IMG/VR virus record: IMGVR_UViG_3300043413_000016
Span: 1-55,572 of that record
DNA length: 55,572 bases
Strand: one strand, 5' to 3'
From: a virus
Positions 39,741-48,459 of this stretch are shown here, piece after piece; position 1 is the first letter of the stretch, and every line of letters starts with the position of its first letter. Below the pieces are notes generated by a model. The model was given only the letters and a program-made list of their open reading frames with translations. It was not told the DNA's origin and did no database searches. The position numbers and the translations under genes were made by a program.

Positions 39741-41810
39741 TCAGCGTCCCAGTCGGCGGGGAGTGAAGAACAGCGTAACTGAGCGAATCGTGTGCGGCAG
39801 TTCGGTCTTGGAGCGGGACACAAAGATGGGCGACACATGGGTGCCGAAGCCCTCGAACGTGAAGCGCTTGCGGGCAATGCCGGTCACGTCGTAGTAGGCC
39901 TCGTCAAAGTTCCTGGTGTCGTAGTACAGGCCCGCGCCGCCGTGGCTGGTCTGCACCGCCTCAAGCGGGTCTGACTCTTCCTCGCCGTCGTCAAACTCGG
40001 CGCCCACGCTGAAGCGGCAGGCGCTCTTGGTGTGCGCCTCAAGCTCCACGCGGCGGTATTGCTTGATCGTCACAGGCGACTTTTGGAGCAACTCGGTCAG
40101 CCGCATGGCGCGGTCAGCCTCAACGCCATCAAACGACCGGCCCACGTCCGCCTCGTACACAAAGCCGTTGTCAGCCGCGTAGAACGTGCGTGGCACGCCA
40201 TCAATTTCCGCATGCTCGGCCAGAACGATGTTGATGCCGTAGTCAATGGTGGTCCACTCAAACTGGCCGCGGCCAACAGCGTTGCCCGACACTGCGGTGC
40301 CGTCGCCAAAGAAGACGCGCCACTTGCTGCGGTTGGCCACAAACACGCTGCACTGCGGTTCCTGGCCGCGCGCAATGGGCTCAATCTGCTGGCTCACCGT
40401 GTCCCACACGAAGTTGCCGAAGCTCTGCGCGGCGGGATAGCGCACAAAGCCGGGCTGGTCGATGGCCACCGTGCCGCCGATGTCGTGGCCGCTGTAGGGC
40501 CGTGCGCCTTGCACGCGACTCAGGTTGACCAGATTCCAATCGGCCGCGCTGTTGCCGTACAGGGTCCACACCGCGTTTTGGCACAGGATCATCAGCGCCG
40601 CGGCGTTCTCCGAACCGCCCACAGACACAAGGTTGGTCACCACGTCGCCTGTGCCCAGTTCGGCCGCGCCAAAGATCACGCTCCACTTGTAGGGCTCACC
40701 AATGCCGCTGTGCTGCAGGCTGCCGCGATACCCGAAGAACAGATGGTTCTTGTGGCACTTCACAGCCAGGGCCCGCACGCTGCCCATGCCGGTATTCAGC
40801 GGCACATATACGTCATCGGGCCCCAGCTCAAACTCGGGGTTCACGCCGTCGCAGCCATACAGGCGCTGGTCTTCCAGGCGTGCGGTGAAGCTGTAGCGGT
40901 CGGTCTGCACCCGGCCAGCCACGGCCAGGGCAATCTGCGCCGATGCGCCGGCCAGTGTCAGCGTGCCGCCTGAAGTCAGTGCGCCGGCTGCAAACGCCCC
41001 ACCCGTGGGTGCCGTGACGATCAGCCGGCCGGCCGCGTTGCTGGTGGTCCAGTCGCCTGACTCAAGCACTACGCGCTTGACCGTGGCACTCACACCAGAC
41101 TGCGCAATGGTGGCGCCCTCGGTTGGCGCCACAGAACCACCAGTGAAGCTCACCTGATGATGCAGCGTCACTTGTTGCCAGCCGGTCGGCGTGCTCTTGA
41201 ACAGGTTCATCGCCGTGATGGCCACGTTGTCTCGCCAAGCGTAGACCGTGGTGCCCAGGATGGCCAGCCCACGGATGCGGCTGAATCCAGGCACGGCAGT
41301 GATGTCGGCGCGGTACACGTCAGCAGCTCCGGCCGCCAGTTCGTTGTCGCGGAAGCCGTCAATCTCAGGCTCCAGCGTTGCTACGGTGCCCACCGGGGAA
41401 CCGCTGACGTTCAACACCTCGGCAGCGGCAAAGGTGCCTGTCACCTTCGTGACGGCCAGCTTTTTGCCTTCAACAAAGAAGCACCGGCCCGTTGCGCCGC
41501 TGGTGGCGCCCGTGATCGTGTTGCCGACGGCCGCCGTGGTGTTGGCCGTGCACTCGATGTACACGTAGTCGGCCTCGCTGGGGCTGAATCTACCGTCGAA
41601 GCGCTCAATGCCGCCCAGGCCCTCATACCCGCCACCAATGGCCGCCTCGTAGTTCACAGCCATGCGCAGGGTTCCCGGCTTGGCCATCAGCGGTGGGGAA
41701 ACGATGTCAAGGCCGCCCGTCAGCCCAACTGCGGAAACCTCGACCTTAGCGCTGGCAGCGGTGGCATGCGGTTTAAGCAAGCGGTCCACCCAGGGTGATG
41801 GGGCGCGCAT
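39741..41810 (-). CDS. tail tubular / stabilisation-like protein, 689 aa
   Basis: 689 residues, beta-rich, with features of large short-tail hub or tail tubular B proteins: repeated strands such as HKNHLFFGYRGSLQHSGIGEP and SVGGSENAAALMILCQNAVWTLYGNS, which form a beta-propeller in the P22 gp10 type. ATG 41810 overlaps the previous gene by 38 bases; GTG 41789 is a possible alternative. It follows the adaptor gene, as in other podovirus-like phages. Function in head-tail closure is inferred from position. Confidence 0.65.
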   Translation of the reverse strand: MRAPSPWVDRLLKPHATAASAKVEVSAVGLTGGLDIVSPPLMAKPGTLRMAVNYEAAIGGGYEGLGGIERFDGRFSPSEADYVYIECTANTTAAVGNTITGATSGATGRCFFVEGKKLAVTKVTGTFAAAEVLNVSGSPVGTVATLEPEIDGFRDNELAAGAADVYRADITAVPGFSRIRGLAILGTTVYAWRDNVAITAMNLFKSTPTGWQQVTLHHQVSFTGGSVAPTEGATIAQSGVSATVKRVVLESGDWTTSNAAGRLIVTAPTGGAFAAGALTSGGTLTLAGASAQIALAVAGRVQTDRYSFTARLEDQRLYGCDGVNPEFELGPDDVYVPLNTGMGSVRALAVKCHKNHLFFGYRGSLQHSGIGEPYKWSVIFGAAELGTGDVVTNLVSVGGSENAAALMILCQNAVWTLYGNSAADWNLVNLSRVQGARPYSGHDIGGTVAIDQPGFVRYPAAQSFGNFVWDTVSQQIEPIARGQEPQCSVFVANRSKWRVFFGDGTAVSGNAVGRGQFEWTTIDYGINIVLAEHAEIDGVPRTFYAADNGFVYEADVGRSFDGVEADRAMRLTELLQKSPVTIKQYRRVELEAHTKSACRFSVGAEFDDGEEESDPLEAVQTSHGGAGLYYDTRNFDEAYYDVTGIARKRFTFEGFGTHVSPIFVSRSKTELPHTIRSVTLFFTPRRLGR

Positions 41811-42456
41811 ACTCCGACATCAGACTGGCTTCATCGCGCCCGTAGTTCGCGGCTGCGCGGGCCAGCACGTCGGGCGCGTTGTCAAACTTGCCCGCCTCGA
41901 TCAAGGCCCGCCACACCAGCATCATGTGGTGCCGTGGCGCAAACTCAGGCACGTCGGCGTCGTCGGTCAGTTCGCTGGGCTCTTGCTTGTACTCAAAGCG
42001 GATGGTGTACGTTGCGCCATCGGGCTTGGGGCCGATCAGCAGTGCGCCGTCGTCATCCTCGGACCAAGCCAGCGGCCGTCCTGCGGGCTGCACTTGATCC
42101 ATGTAGTGCCGCCTGAAGTCGTCCAGCGGCATGAATGCCACGTCCCAGGTGTGCACGGGTTCGGCCGTCACGTAGGCCTTGAGCTTGTAGTCGTAGGACT
42201 CTTGACGCAGCGCCCAGAAGTCAGCAACGCCCAGGTCGGTGGCCGTGTACTTCATCTGGTTGGCGATGGTGGGCGAGTCCTTGCGCTTGCGCATCCAGCG
42301 CCAGTCAATCGGGCGCGTCTGCAGTTCGCGCCAGGCGTCTCCGATCCAGTCAAACAGGCGCTGATGCTCCTTGATGGCGCCTGTGACCGATGCGGGGCCT
42401 ACACCGCTGCGGCCCGTTTCGCGGTGTAGCCGCTGCGCGAGCTGCAGCAGGTTCAT
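41773..42456 (-). CDS. head-tail adaptor / tail tubular A-like protein, 227 aa
   Basis: 227 residues from ATG 42456, which overlaps the previous stop by one base. The start NLLQLAQRLHRETG, a helix with DWIGDAWRELQTRPIDWRWM and later HHMMLVWRALIEAGKFDNA match a helical adaptor family found just downstream of the capsid genes in short-tailed phages. It would join the portal to the tail tube. The gene order supports this; the match is from memory. Confidence 0.7.
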   Translation of the reverse strand: MNLLQLAQRLHRETGRSGVGPASVTGAIKEHQRLFDWIGDAWRELQTRPIDWRWMRKRKDSPTIANQMKYTATDLGVADFWALRQESYDYKLKAYVTAEPVHTWDVAFMPLDDFRRHYMDQVQPAGRPLAWSEDDDGALLIGPKPDGATYTIRFEYKQEPSELTDDADVPEFAPRHHMMLVWRALIEAGKFDNAPDVLARAAANYGRDEASLMSEYARPITLGGPLA

Positions 42457-42935
42457 CAGCTACCTTCGCGGGTCACCCGGGCCAGCCACTGGGCGCCCTT
42501 GGGGTTGGGGTCGTGGATCACGCTGAACCCGTAGTCGCTGGACGTGGTGCGCAGGGTCTGCATCTGCTCGTCCTCGTTCGGGTTGCGCACTTGCTGGGTG
42601 CGGTAGGTGGTGCTCTGCGAGCGGGCCATCACCTCGACCATGCGGCGCGGCACGCCCTTGATGCGGGTGCCACGGCGGAACCAGGCCTGCTGGCCGTTCA
42701 CGCCCACGAACACGGCCGGTGGCGCGTTCTTGTCGCTGCTGGTGTGGATGCTGATGGTCAGCGGTTCGGACATGAATTTCTCCATCTCCACCGCGTCCTG
42801 AAACTCGCGCACGCTCACGATCGGGATGTTGGCAGTCAGGGCGCCTTGCATGCAATGGGCGAAGTCCACCGCGCCATCGTCTGTGTCGTCCACAAAGTCG
42901 GGTGAGTGCAGTTCGCGGGCTTGACCTCGGGCCAT
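42456..42935 (-). CDS. hypothetical head protein, 159 aa
   Basis: 159 residues from ATG 42935, preceded by AGGAG. Mixed alpha-beta protein with AVFVGVNGQQAWFRRGTRIKGVPRRMVEVMA as the most notable stretch. I do not recognise it. It lies between the small capsid-associated gene and the adaptor, so a structural role at head completion or a protein-folding aid is likely by position. Confidence 0.6.
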   Translation of the reverse strand: MARGQARELHSPDFVDDTDDGAVDFAHCMQGALTANIPIVSVREFQDAVEMEKFMSEPLTISIHTSSDKNAPPAVFVGVNGQQAWFRRGTRIKGVPRRMVEVMARSQSTTYRTQQVRNPNEDEQMQTLRTTSSDYGFSVIHDPNPKGAQWLARVTREGS

Positions 42936-42991
42936 GGGTTCTCCTGTTGAAGTGGGCGCGCTACCACCACGGCAGCGCGCCCGGGTCGCCA

Positions 42992-43453
42992 TCAGTAGGC
43001 GATGGGTCGTGACGTGACGCTGCCCACGGCGTCGATGTGGGTGTCAACCACGTCGCTGGCGCCCAGGTCGGTCGAGCCGGCCGTGAACGTGGCCGTGCCA
43101 TCGGTGCGGATGACGGTGGCGCCAATGCACACGAAGCCTTCACGGTCGGGCCACTCCCAAACGCCGGGCTGGTAGGAGGCGCTCAGGGTGCTCGGCTTGA
43201 TGGAGCTTTGGATCGCCGTGATGGCGCCGGCTGCGTTCATCATGTAGAAAAAGGCGCAGGTCTGCCGTGCGGCCAAGGCCGTGATGCTGGTGCCGGTGAA
43301 GGCGGCATAGGCGATGTTGTCGGTGGGCGCCTTGTAGACGGCGCGGCCTTCAATCTCGGCCGTGATGGCGTAGGTCGTCTTGAAGGTGTTGGCGTTCGTG
43401 CCTTCGGCAATGCCGCCTGCAGTCAGCGCGTAGTTGTCGCGGGTAGTGTTCAT
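42992..43453 (-). CDS. capsid decoration or cement-like protein, 153 aa
   Basis: 153 residues directly after the major capsid gene. Beta-rich (ITAEIEGRAVYKAPTDNIAYAAF, FVCIGATVIRTDGTATFTAG) and with no charged or catalytic motif. Small beta-sandwich proteins in this place are usually decoration or cement proteins. It is separated from the capsid gene by 70 bases that include the hairpin at 43487-43510. Confidence 0.6.
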   Translation of the reverse strand: MNTTRDNYALTAGGIAEGTNANTFKTTYAITAEIEGRAVYKAPTDNIAYAAFTGTSITALAARQTCAFFYMMNAAGAITAIQSSIKPSTLSASYQPGVWEWPDREGFVCIGATVIRTDGTATFTAGSTDLGASDVVDTHIDAVGSVTSRPIAY

Positions 43454-43486
43454 CGTGGTCTTTCAAGTTGGGTTGTGACCGGGGCG

Positions 43487-43510
43487 CTCACTGGAAGATT
43501 TACCAGTGAG
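43487..43510. repeat. inverted repeat CTCACTGG/CCAGTGAG, copy 2 (after the capsid gene)
   Basis: GGTGCTCACTGG and CCAGTGAGCGCC can form a 12-base-pair stem (one G-T pair) with an 8-base loop, 14 bases after the major capsid stop. It lacks a T-run. It may stop or trim the capsid mRNA to raise its level. The same core is at 31557-31580 and 51834-51857. Confidence 0.6.
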
Positions 43511-43523
43511 CACCGTTTCAGGC

Positions 43524-44597
43524 TCAGGACACCAGGGCCGAGGCGGCAACCTCGTAGATCGCCATGTGACCTTCGTTCAGCCGCACAGCGGCGAAGTAGG
43601 TCTGGGCACCGACGTAGCCGCGCTGGCCGTGCGGGTCGTCCTTGGTCTTCTCGTTGGCCGGGATGTGGGTCACGTTGATCGCTTCGCGGCCACGCAGCAT
43701 CACGTCACCGAAGCACTTCTCGGACATGACCAGCATCGGGTACACGTCCACGGCTTCGCTGCCGGCGCTGTTGGGCACGCCGTTGGCCAAGCGGGTGTTG
43801 GCCGTGGTGGTGCCGCCAGCGCTCAGGTACGGGGCCAGGTGCGGGCTCGGGATGAAGCGGAAGTTCTCAAACTTGCCCGATTCGTTCTCGTGCACACGGC
43901 TGGTAGTGCCGTACTCGGCAGCCGGGGTGAAGTCGGCGCCGAACACCGCCCGCAGGTCGCTGGTCAGGTTGGTGTGGTGCACTACCACGTAGCCCGGTTC
44001 GACCGGAACCGTGCCCACCTTGACGCTGCCCGAGAGCATCTCGGTCACGTTGGTGGCAAGGTTGTTGTGCATGCTGCGCGCGATGTTGCGGAAGCCAGCG
44101 GCCGACAACAGGCCCACCACGCTGGAACGACCCGCCACTCCACCGGCATAGAAGCGGTTGGTGCCTGCCTTCAGCACGCCCCAGCGGATCATCTCCATCA
44201 GCAGACCCATGCGCTCGCCGGTCAGCATCTTCATTTCCGTGGGCACGTCGTCTTCGTACAGGTCGGCCACCCGGTTGCTGTAGCGGTAGAGCACGCCGTA
44301 CTCTTCCAGCGTGACGCTGATGTCCTGCGCCACGATGCTTTCGGCGTTGGGGGTCTCGCCTTCGTTCAGGCGGTGCGTGGCCGGATCCACGTTCCAGGTA
44401 TTCGGCGATGCACTGGTGGCGCCCTTCGGCAGCCAGCGGCGAAAGATTTGCGTCTCCGACACGTTCTTGGGCATGGGCTTCTTCAAGCCCACGCCGACGC
44501 GGCCGATGACTTCCTGGGGCAAGACATGCTTGAGGATCTCGCCCTTGAACTTGGCAATGCGCGCTTCTTGGGGCGTTGCCATCTGTTGAGTGCTCAT
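43524..44597 (-). CDS. major capsid protein, N4-gp56 family
   Basis: 357-residue capsid protein of the N4-gp56 type. The family pattern is visible: a start with ILKHVLPQEVIGRVG, then RRWLPKGATSASPN, and the core GETPNAESIVAQDISVTLEEYG and VADLYEDDVPTEM, and a C-terminal VVDVYP-like and LNEGHMAIYEV strand. Length is normal. It has HK97 fold by family knowledge. Scaffold gene upstream, decoration-like gene downstream. Confidence 0.85.
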   Translation of the reverse strand: MSTQQMATPQEARIAKFKGEILKHVLPQEVIGRVGVGLKKPMPKNVSETQIFRRWLPKGATSASPNTWNVDPATHRLNEGETPNAESIVAQDISVTLEEYGVLYRYSNRVADLYEDDVPTEMKMLTGERMGLLMEMIRWGVLKAGTNRFYAGGVAGRSSVVGLLSAAGFRNIARSMHNNLATNVTEMLSGSVKVGTVPVEPGYVVVHHTNLTSDLRAVFGADFTPAAEYGTTSRVHENESGKFENFRFIPSPHLAPYLSAGGTTTANTRLANGVPNSAGSEAVDVYPMLVMSEKCFGDVMLRGREAINVTHIPANEKTKDDPHGQRGYVGAQTYFAAVRLNEGHMAIYEVAASALVS

Positions 44598-44617
44598 TTC
44601 AATTCCTTGGTTGGGAC

Positions 44618-45421
44618 TTATCTGGCGCCTGCGCGCTCAAAGATGTCGTCCAGTGTTTCGGCTGGTTGCGGTGCGCGCCTGCCAGCCCCGGCTGGGGCGA
44701 CTGCGGCGGCTGCCCGCGTGGTGCGTGTCTGTGCGAGCTTCTGGGCCTGTGCTTGCCGTTCAGCTTCCAGGCGTGCGCGCTCGGCCTGCAGTTCCTTGTG
44801 CGCGTCGAACCGGGTCAGCGCGCCCAAAAGCACGGCCTCGCTAGTGGTTGATTCGACTTTGCTTCGGTAGCCTGCGTCCTGGCGTGCCAGCCATTGCTGA
44901 AACTCGGACCCGATGACTTCCTCCTGCCAGCCTGGGCGCTCGGCCTCCAGCACCGGGGCCGTGGGGGCTTTGGTGTCGGTGTCGGGCTCCTGCTTGGCGT
45001 GCCGTGCGGCAAGAAACTCTTCAATGCCTTCGGCCACCTCGGGCAGTTCCTGGCGCAAGCGCTCGAACTTCTCCAGCTTCGGCGGTGCGGGCGGCGTTGG
45101 CGCCGGCAGTCGCGTGTTCAGGTCACCCAGTCGGCCCTCGGTCTTGCGGAGTCGCTGCTCCAGACCTTGAACCGCGGCGGCGGCCTGCTTGATCTGCTGA
45201 AACTCTTCGAGCATGGCCCGTACCTTGGGAGGCAGGCCAGCCAGTTCGTCGTCGGGCGTCTGTTGTTCTGCGGGTTGTGCGGCGGCTTCGACTGCTGCGG
45301 GCGCTGCATCTGCTTTCGCAGGCTCGGCCGCAACGGGCTCAGGTGCTGCCTTTGCGGGCGGCGCCTGATCGTCGGAAGCACCAGCTTCAAACATCGCATC
45401 CAACTCGGCTTCAGTGCTCAT
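44618..45421 (-). CDS. capsid scaffold protein, 267 aa
   Basis: 267 residues with low complexity: a Pro/Ala/Glu-rich N-terminus (PAKAAPEPVAAEPAKADAAP), a charged helical middle (KVRAMLEEFQQIKQAAAAVQGLEQRLRKTE) and a basic, Ala-rich C-terminus that ends TLDDIFERAGAR. This matches the disordered, helical scaffolds encoded just before the major capsid gene. No enzyme motif, and no protease domain is fused. Coordinates fit: ATG 45421, next gene starts 20 bases after its stop. Confidence 0.8.
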   Translation of the reverse strand: MSTEAELDAMFEAGASDDQAPPAKAAPEPVAAEPAKADAAPAAVEAAAQPAEQQTPDDELAGLPPKVRAMLEEFQQIKQAAAAVQGLEQRLRKTEGRLGDLNTRLPAPTPPAPPKLEKFERLRQELPEVAEGIEEFLAARHAKQEPDTDTKAPTAPVLEAERPGWQEEVIGSEFQQWLARQDAGYRSKVESTTSEAVLLGALTRFDAHKELQAERARLEAERQAQAQKLAQTRTTRAAAAVAPAGAGRRAPQPAETLDDIFERAGAR

Positions 45422-45460
45422 TCACTCTCTCAAACACGTTGAACTCTCTTTGACAGTCGC

Positions 45461-45694
45461 CTATTCGGGGGCTGCCGCTTGTGCTGGGCCCGGCTTGGCC
45501 AGGTCAAGCAATTCCTTCAACTTGGAAATCTTTCCGCGCAGTGTGGCGGTGTCCAACTCGGTGTTTTGTGGGCGGTCGTTGACTTCGCGCGTGTACTGCA
45601 GTTGGGCTGTCATGTACGCGGCCAGCTTCTCCCAGGTGCGCGATTCAAAGTCGGCGCGGCCCAGGTCAAAGTCCTTGGGGTCGGGCTTGTTCAT
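45461..45694 (-). CDS. hypothetical protein between portal and scaffold, 77 aa
   Basis: 77 residues, ATG 45694 in ATGA overlap with the portal stop. Helical and charged, with a KISKLKELLDLAKPG segment near the end. It is coupled to the portal and followed by the scaffold. It carries the 12-base motif CCGCCCACAAAA in its coding sequence (45564-45575). Function unknown; short helical proteins here sometimes help assembly. Confidence 0.65.
   Translation of the reverse strand: MNKPDPKDFDLGRADFESRTWEKLAAYMTAQLQYTREVNDRPQNTELDTATLRGKISKLKELLDLAKPGPAQAAAPE
45564..45575 (-). promoter_or_regulatory. repeated motif CCGCCCACAAAA, copy 2
   Basis: Same 12 bases as in copies 1, 3 and 4, but this one is inside the coding sequence of the 77-residue gene. 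It may be chance or a real internal site. Confidence 0.25.
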
Positions 45695-47883
45695 ACGCCC
45701 TGGTTCGTCGGGTTGCCCGGGTCCATCTTCAGCGCGCGTTCAGCCAGGAACAGTTCGCGCTTGTCCCGGCTGTCGATGGTCTTGGTTGCCAGCATCGCCT
45801 TGAGCTGAGCGAAGGAGATTTCCTTCTGGCCGGCAAACTCCATCGCCTGAATCTGGAACTCAAGGTTTTTCACGTAGGACTGAAGGGCGCGATCCTTCTC
45901 TGCCTCGGCTGCCTCGAACTGCATGCGCTGCTGGGCCTCGGCGGCGCGGGCTTCAACCTGCTGGGCTGCCGACTGGGCGCGGATGTTGGCTGCCTCAATG
46001 CGCGGGTCTTGCGGCGGCGGTTGCTGCTGCTTGGCCTTCTGCATCTGCTCCCAGGTGGCCTTGTCGTATTCGATGCTGCTGAATGACATGCCATGCGCCT
46101 TGAACAACTCGGCATCCAGCTTGTCTGGGTCAATCCGGCTGTTCGGGCGCTGCGCCAGGCCGTGCGCTTGAATCAGGAACTCGCGGGCGATCTCGCGCTG
46201 CACCAGGGCTGATGAGCCACGGGCCACTACCTGCATGTCACCCTTGCCGCCCTCGGGGCCGGACTGCATGCCCCAGTCGTAGTACCGGCGAAGGTGCGGG
46301 ATGATGAGGCAATCGTCGAACTGCTTGGCGATGACACGCAGCGGGGCGCTGGCGTTGTTCATCAGCATCTGCATGCCGCCCAGCAATTCGGGTGCGCTGC
46401 CCTGCTGGCCCTGCATCAGCATCGGCAGGTTGGTCAGTTCGTCCGCCATCTGCAGGGCAAACGTGATGATGTTGGACAGTTCGACCTGTGCGCTGGGGAT
46501 GTTCCAGACCTGCATGGCCTTGGTGATGTCGCTCACCATTTCGTTGGGCACGAACTTCCACAGCTTGCGGCCGGTGATTGCGTAGTTGCCATCCACCGGC
46601 AGCAGCGCGCCTTCGGTGATGGCAATCTGAGGCCCGGCCGACAACCCCGCGTTCTCTAGCAGCGCACGCACGCCACCGTTCAGCACGCGCTGCGGCACTG
46701 CCATCTTGCGCGGCACGCCGCGGCCCCACGGCTGGCCTTCCACCGGCTCCCAGGGGAAGAAGTCAAACGGAAATTCGCCAGTCTCCAGCGGGTTGATCGC
46801 CACCTTGATGGGCTTGTCGTTCAGCATCGTGACGATGCTGGGCACGCTGGACAGGTACAGGTCTTCTTCCCGCAGCGCCGCCTGATCAACGCCCATTTCC
46901 AGCAGGGTTTCGGGCTCTACCTCGCCGTAGTAGTAGTACAGCTCGAACACGTCCGAGTCGCCCACTGTGTCGCCGTCTTGAGTGCGGTTGCGCCCGTCGT
47001 GGCGGCTGCGGCTGTTCGGGCCCTCCTTCAGCGCCTGGGCGATGGCCTCGGTGTCGTAGGCCGGGCTGCCGTCCTCGTTCATTACCTTGGCCAGCCGGCG
47101 CAGTTGCCTTGGCGTGATGTAGTCGCGCTCGACGAAATAGCTGCCGTTGTGGATGTCGTCACCGCAGGCTGGGTCGGGAAAGCAGTCGCGCGGATCTTTG
47201 CGCTTGCTGGTCGGCACGGTCTTGTCGCGCATCTGAAGCACGGCAACGCCGCTGGCCACGTCCCAGCGCTTTTCCTGCTTTGCCACAGGAAACGGGCCCT
47301 TCAGGATGCCCGTGCCCAGCCTGCCCGCATCGCGGATCACGTTGCGCAGTTCGGCGTAGACATCGCCTTCTGCCAGCCGATCCTCGATCCAGTCGGCCAT
47401 CTTCTTGCAGGCATTGGTGGCGCGCTGCATGGCCACCTGTGCAACCTGCTCGGCCGGGGCTTGTGTGCCGTCTGCCAGGGTCACCGGTTCCTGGCTGTTG
47501 GCATCTACCGCGTCAAGGAACTCAGGGATTGGCGTCGGCTCGATGCCCCAGGGCTTGTCATCGTGCGGCACCAGCATTTCCTGAATGCGGGCGACGGCGA
47601 TGTCCGTCTTGGGCTTTGTGATGTTGAGGTAGACCCTGCTGCGCGTGCTCTTCTGGTCAGTCTTGGCGCGGTTGTTCGCGTCCTTCACACCGCCCCGGGC
47701 CCGCGCGCTCAGTTCATCAATGCCGTCGTACTGGTCGGCGTCCTCATCCCAGATTTCCTCGATGCCGCTGGCCTGGCGCGCGTCCTTGGCTTCCTTGATG
47801 CGGCGGCACACCGTCGCGGTCAGCAGCGCCTTCAGGGGTGAGGCTTCGTCGTCGGCGGGGTCGCGGCTGCTGGGTTCTTGCAT
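45691..47883 (-). CDS. portal protein, 730 aa
   Basis: 730-residue portal of the short-tailed phage type, which forms the ring at the DNA entry vertex. I place the start at ATG 47883, because the frame upstream (about 90 codons) is rich in Cys, Arg and Ser and is not portal-like. Features: a helical N-terminal region (KALLTATVCRRIKEAKDARQ), a beta-rich stem zone with DCFPDPACGDDIHNGSYFVERD (around 280), and a C-terminal helical, Gln-rich barrel segment (QQVEARAAEAQQRMQFEAAEAEKD). Size fits P22-like or larger podovirus portals. Follows the terminase after a 576-base gap. Confidence 0.8.
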   Translation of the reverse strand: MQEPSSRDPADDEASPLKALLTATVCRRIKEAKDARQASGIEEIWDEDADQYDGIDELSARARGGVKDANNRAKTDQKSTRSRVYLNITKPKTDIAVARIQEMLVPHDDKPWGIEPTPIPEFLDAVDANSQEPVTLADGTQAPAEQVAQVAMQRATNACKKMADWIEDRLAEGDVYAELRNVIRDAGRLGTGILKGPFPVAKQEKRWDVASGVAVLQMRDKTVPTSKRKDPRDCFPDPACGDDIHNGSYFVERDYITPRQLRRLAKVMNEDGSPAYDTEAIAQALKEGPNSRSRHDGRNRTQDGDTVGDSDVFELYYYYGEVEPETLLEMGVDQAALREEDLYLSSVPSIVTMLNDKPIKVAINPLETGEFPFDFFPWEPVEGQPWGRGVPRKMAVPQRVLNGGVRALLENAGLSAGPQIAITEGALLPVDGNYAITGRKLWKFVPNEMVSDITKAMQVWNIPSAQVELSNIITFALQMADELTNLPMLMQGQQGSAPELLGGMQMLMNNASAPLRVIAKQFDDCLIIPHLRRYYDWGMQSGPEGGKGDMQVVARGSSALVQREIAREFLIQAHGLAQRPNSRIDPDKLDAELFKAHGMSFSSIEYDKATWEQMQKAKQQQPPPQDPRIEAANIRAQSAAQQVEARAAEAQQRMQFEAAEAEKDRALQSYVKNLEFQIQAMEFAGQKEISFAQLKAMLATKTIDSRDKRELFLAERALKMDPGNPTNQGV

Positions 47884-47913
47884 CCCGGCATGGTGCGGCG
47901 GTGCTCTGCAGCG

Positions 47914-47925
47914 TTTTGTGGGCGG
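47914..47925 (-). promoter_or_regulatory. repeated motif CCGCCCACAAAA, copy 3
   Basis: Minus-strand CCGCCCACAAAACGC, 31 bases before the portal start codon at 47883, the place of a leader or control site. See copies at 23858 and 48448. Confidence 0.4.
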
Positions 47926-48309
47926 CTTTCGATGGTGGAGGCTGGACGATCGGGCAAAAACCTGCCTAAGTCCACCGTGGCGGCGAACTTGGCGGCTTTG
48001 CTTTCGACGGAGCCAGGCCGGCGCGTCCCGAGCATGCGGTGCGTTTCCAGGGCACACCACACATGGCAGGCTTTCCGCTCGCTGGAGCGTTCTGCACGGA
48101 CCCGCCAGCGTTGCCAGCACTCCGCAAGCCTTCGCGCTCACGGACCAGCAACACAAGACCCCCGCTGCGCCTGCATCTTCTGTGCGCAGCCACGAGTGCA
48201 GTCAGAACGTCGTTGACAGTTCCCGTGCGGTCCTACAGCGCACTCTGCGCCTTCCTACCCCCGGCCACCTATCTCAACCCGATAGACCCTGCAGCACCGG
48301 AAACGACAA

Positions 48310-48437
48310 AGCCCTGAAGGCATACCGTTCCGTGGGTGCGACACGGCCCCCTTTCGGGGCAAGACGGTATGGCTTCAGGGCTCACACGGATTGTCTGCCA
48401 AGGTCGCACCCAATGGCAAGCACATCCTATGGGTGTG
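48310..48437 (-). ncRNA. candidate pseudoknotted RNA between terminase and portal
   Basis: Four pairings fit together. Helix A: 48310-48328 with 48364-48382 (18 of 19 bases). Helix B: 48333-48342 with 48403-48412 (10 of 10). Hairpin C: GCCCC and GGGGC at 48346-48350 and 48356-48360. Hairpin D: CACATCC and GGGTGTG at 48421-48437. B starts inside the loop of A and ends outside it, so A and B form a pseudoknot. On the minus strand TTTGTCGTTT follows helix A, so the structure could also end transcription. Function unknown; cis element for packaging, an attenuator and a small RNA are all possible. Confidence 0.5.
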
Positions 48438-48447
48438 TGTTGTGCTG

Positions 48448-48459
48448 TTTTGTGGGCGG
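48448..48459 (-). promoter_or_regulatory. repeated motif CCGCCCACAAAA, copy 4
   Basis: Minus-strand CCGCCCACAAAACAGC begins directly after the terminase stop codon at 48460-48462. See copies at 23858 and 47914. Confidence 0.4.

Larger units (their letters stand above)
47884..48459 (-). other. 576-base gap between terminase and portal
   Basis: No gene I can support. On the minus strand a frame 48062-47832 has normal codon use but lacks a good start, and others are short. The gap begins with motif copy 4 directly after the terminase stop, holds the structured RNA candidate at 48310-48437, and ends with motif copy 3 before the portal. Such a long gap is unusual in this tightly packed late block. 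Confidence 0.6.

Noticed and set aside
47966-48193. 75-codon minus-strand frame in the terminase-portal gap
   Set aside because: Very rich in Arg, Ser, Gly and Pro, no ribosome-binding site, and competing frames are equally open.
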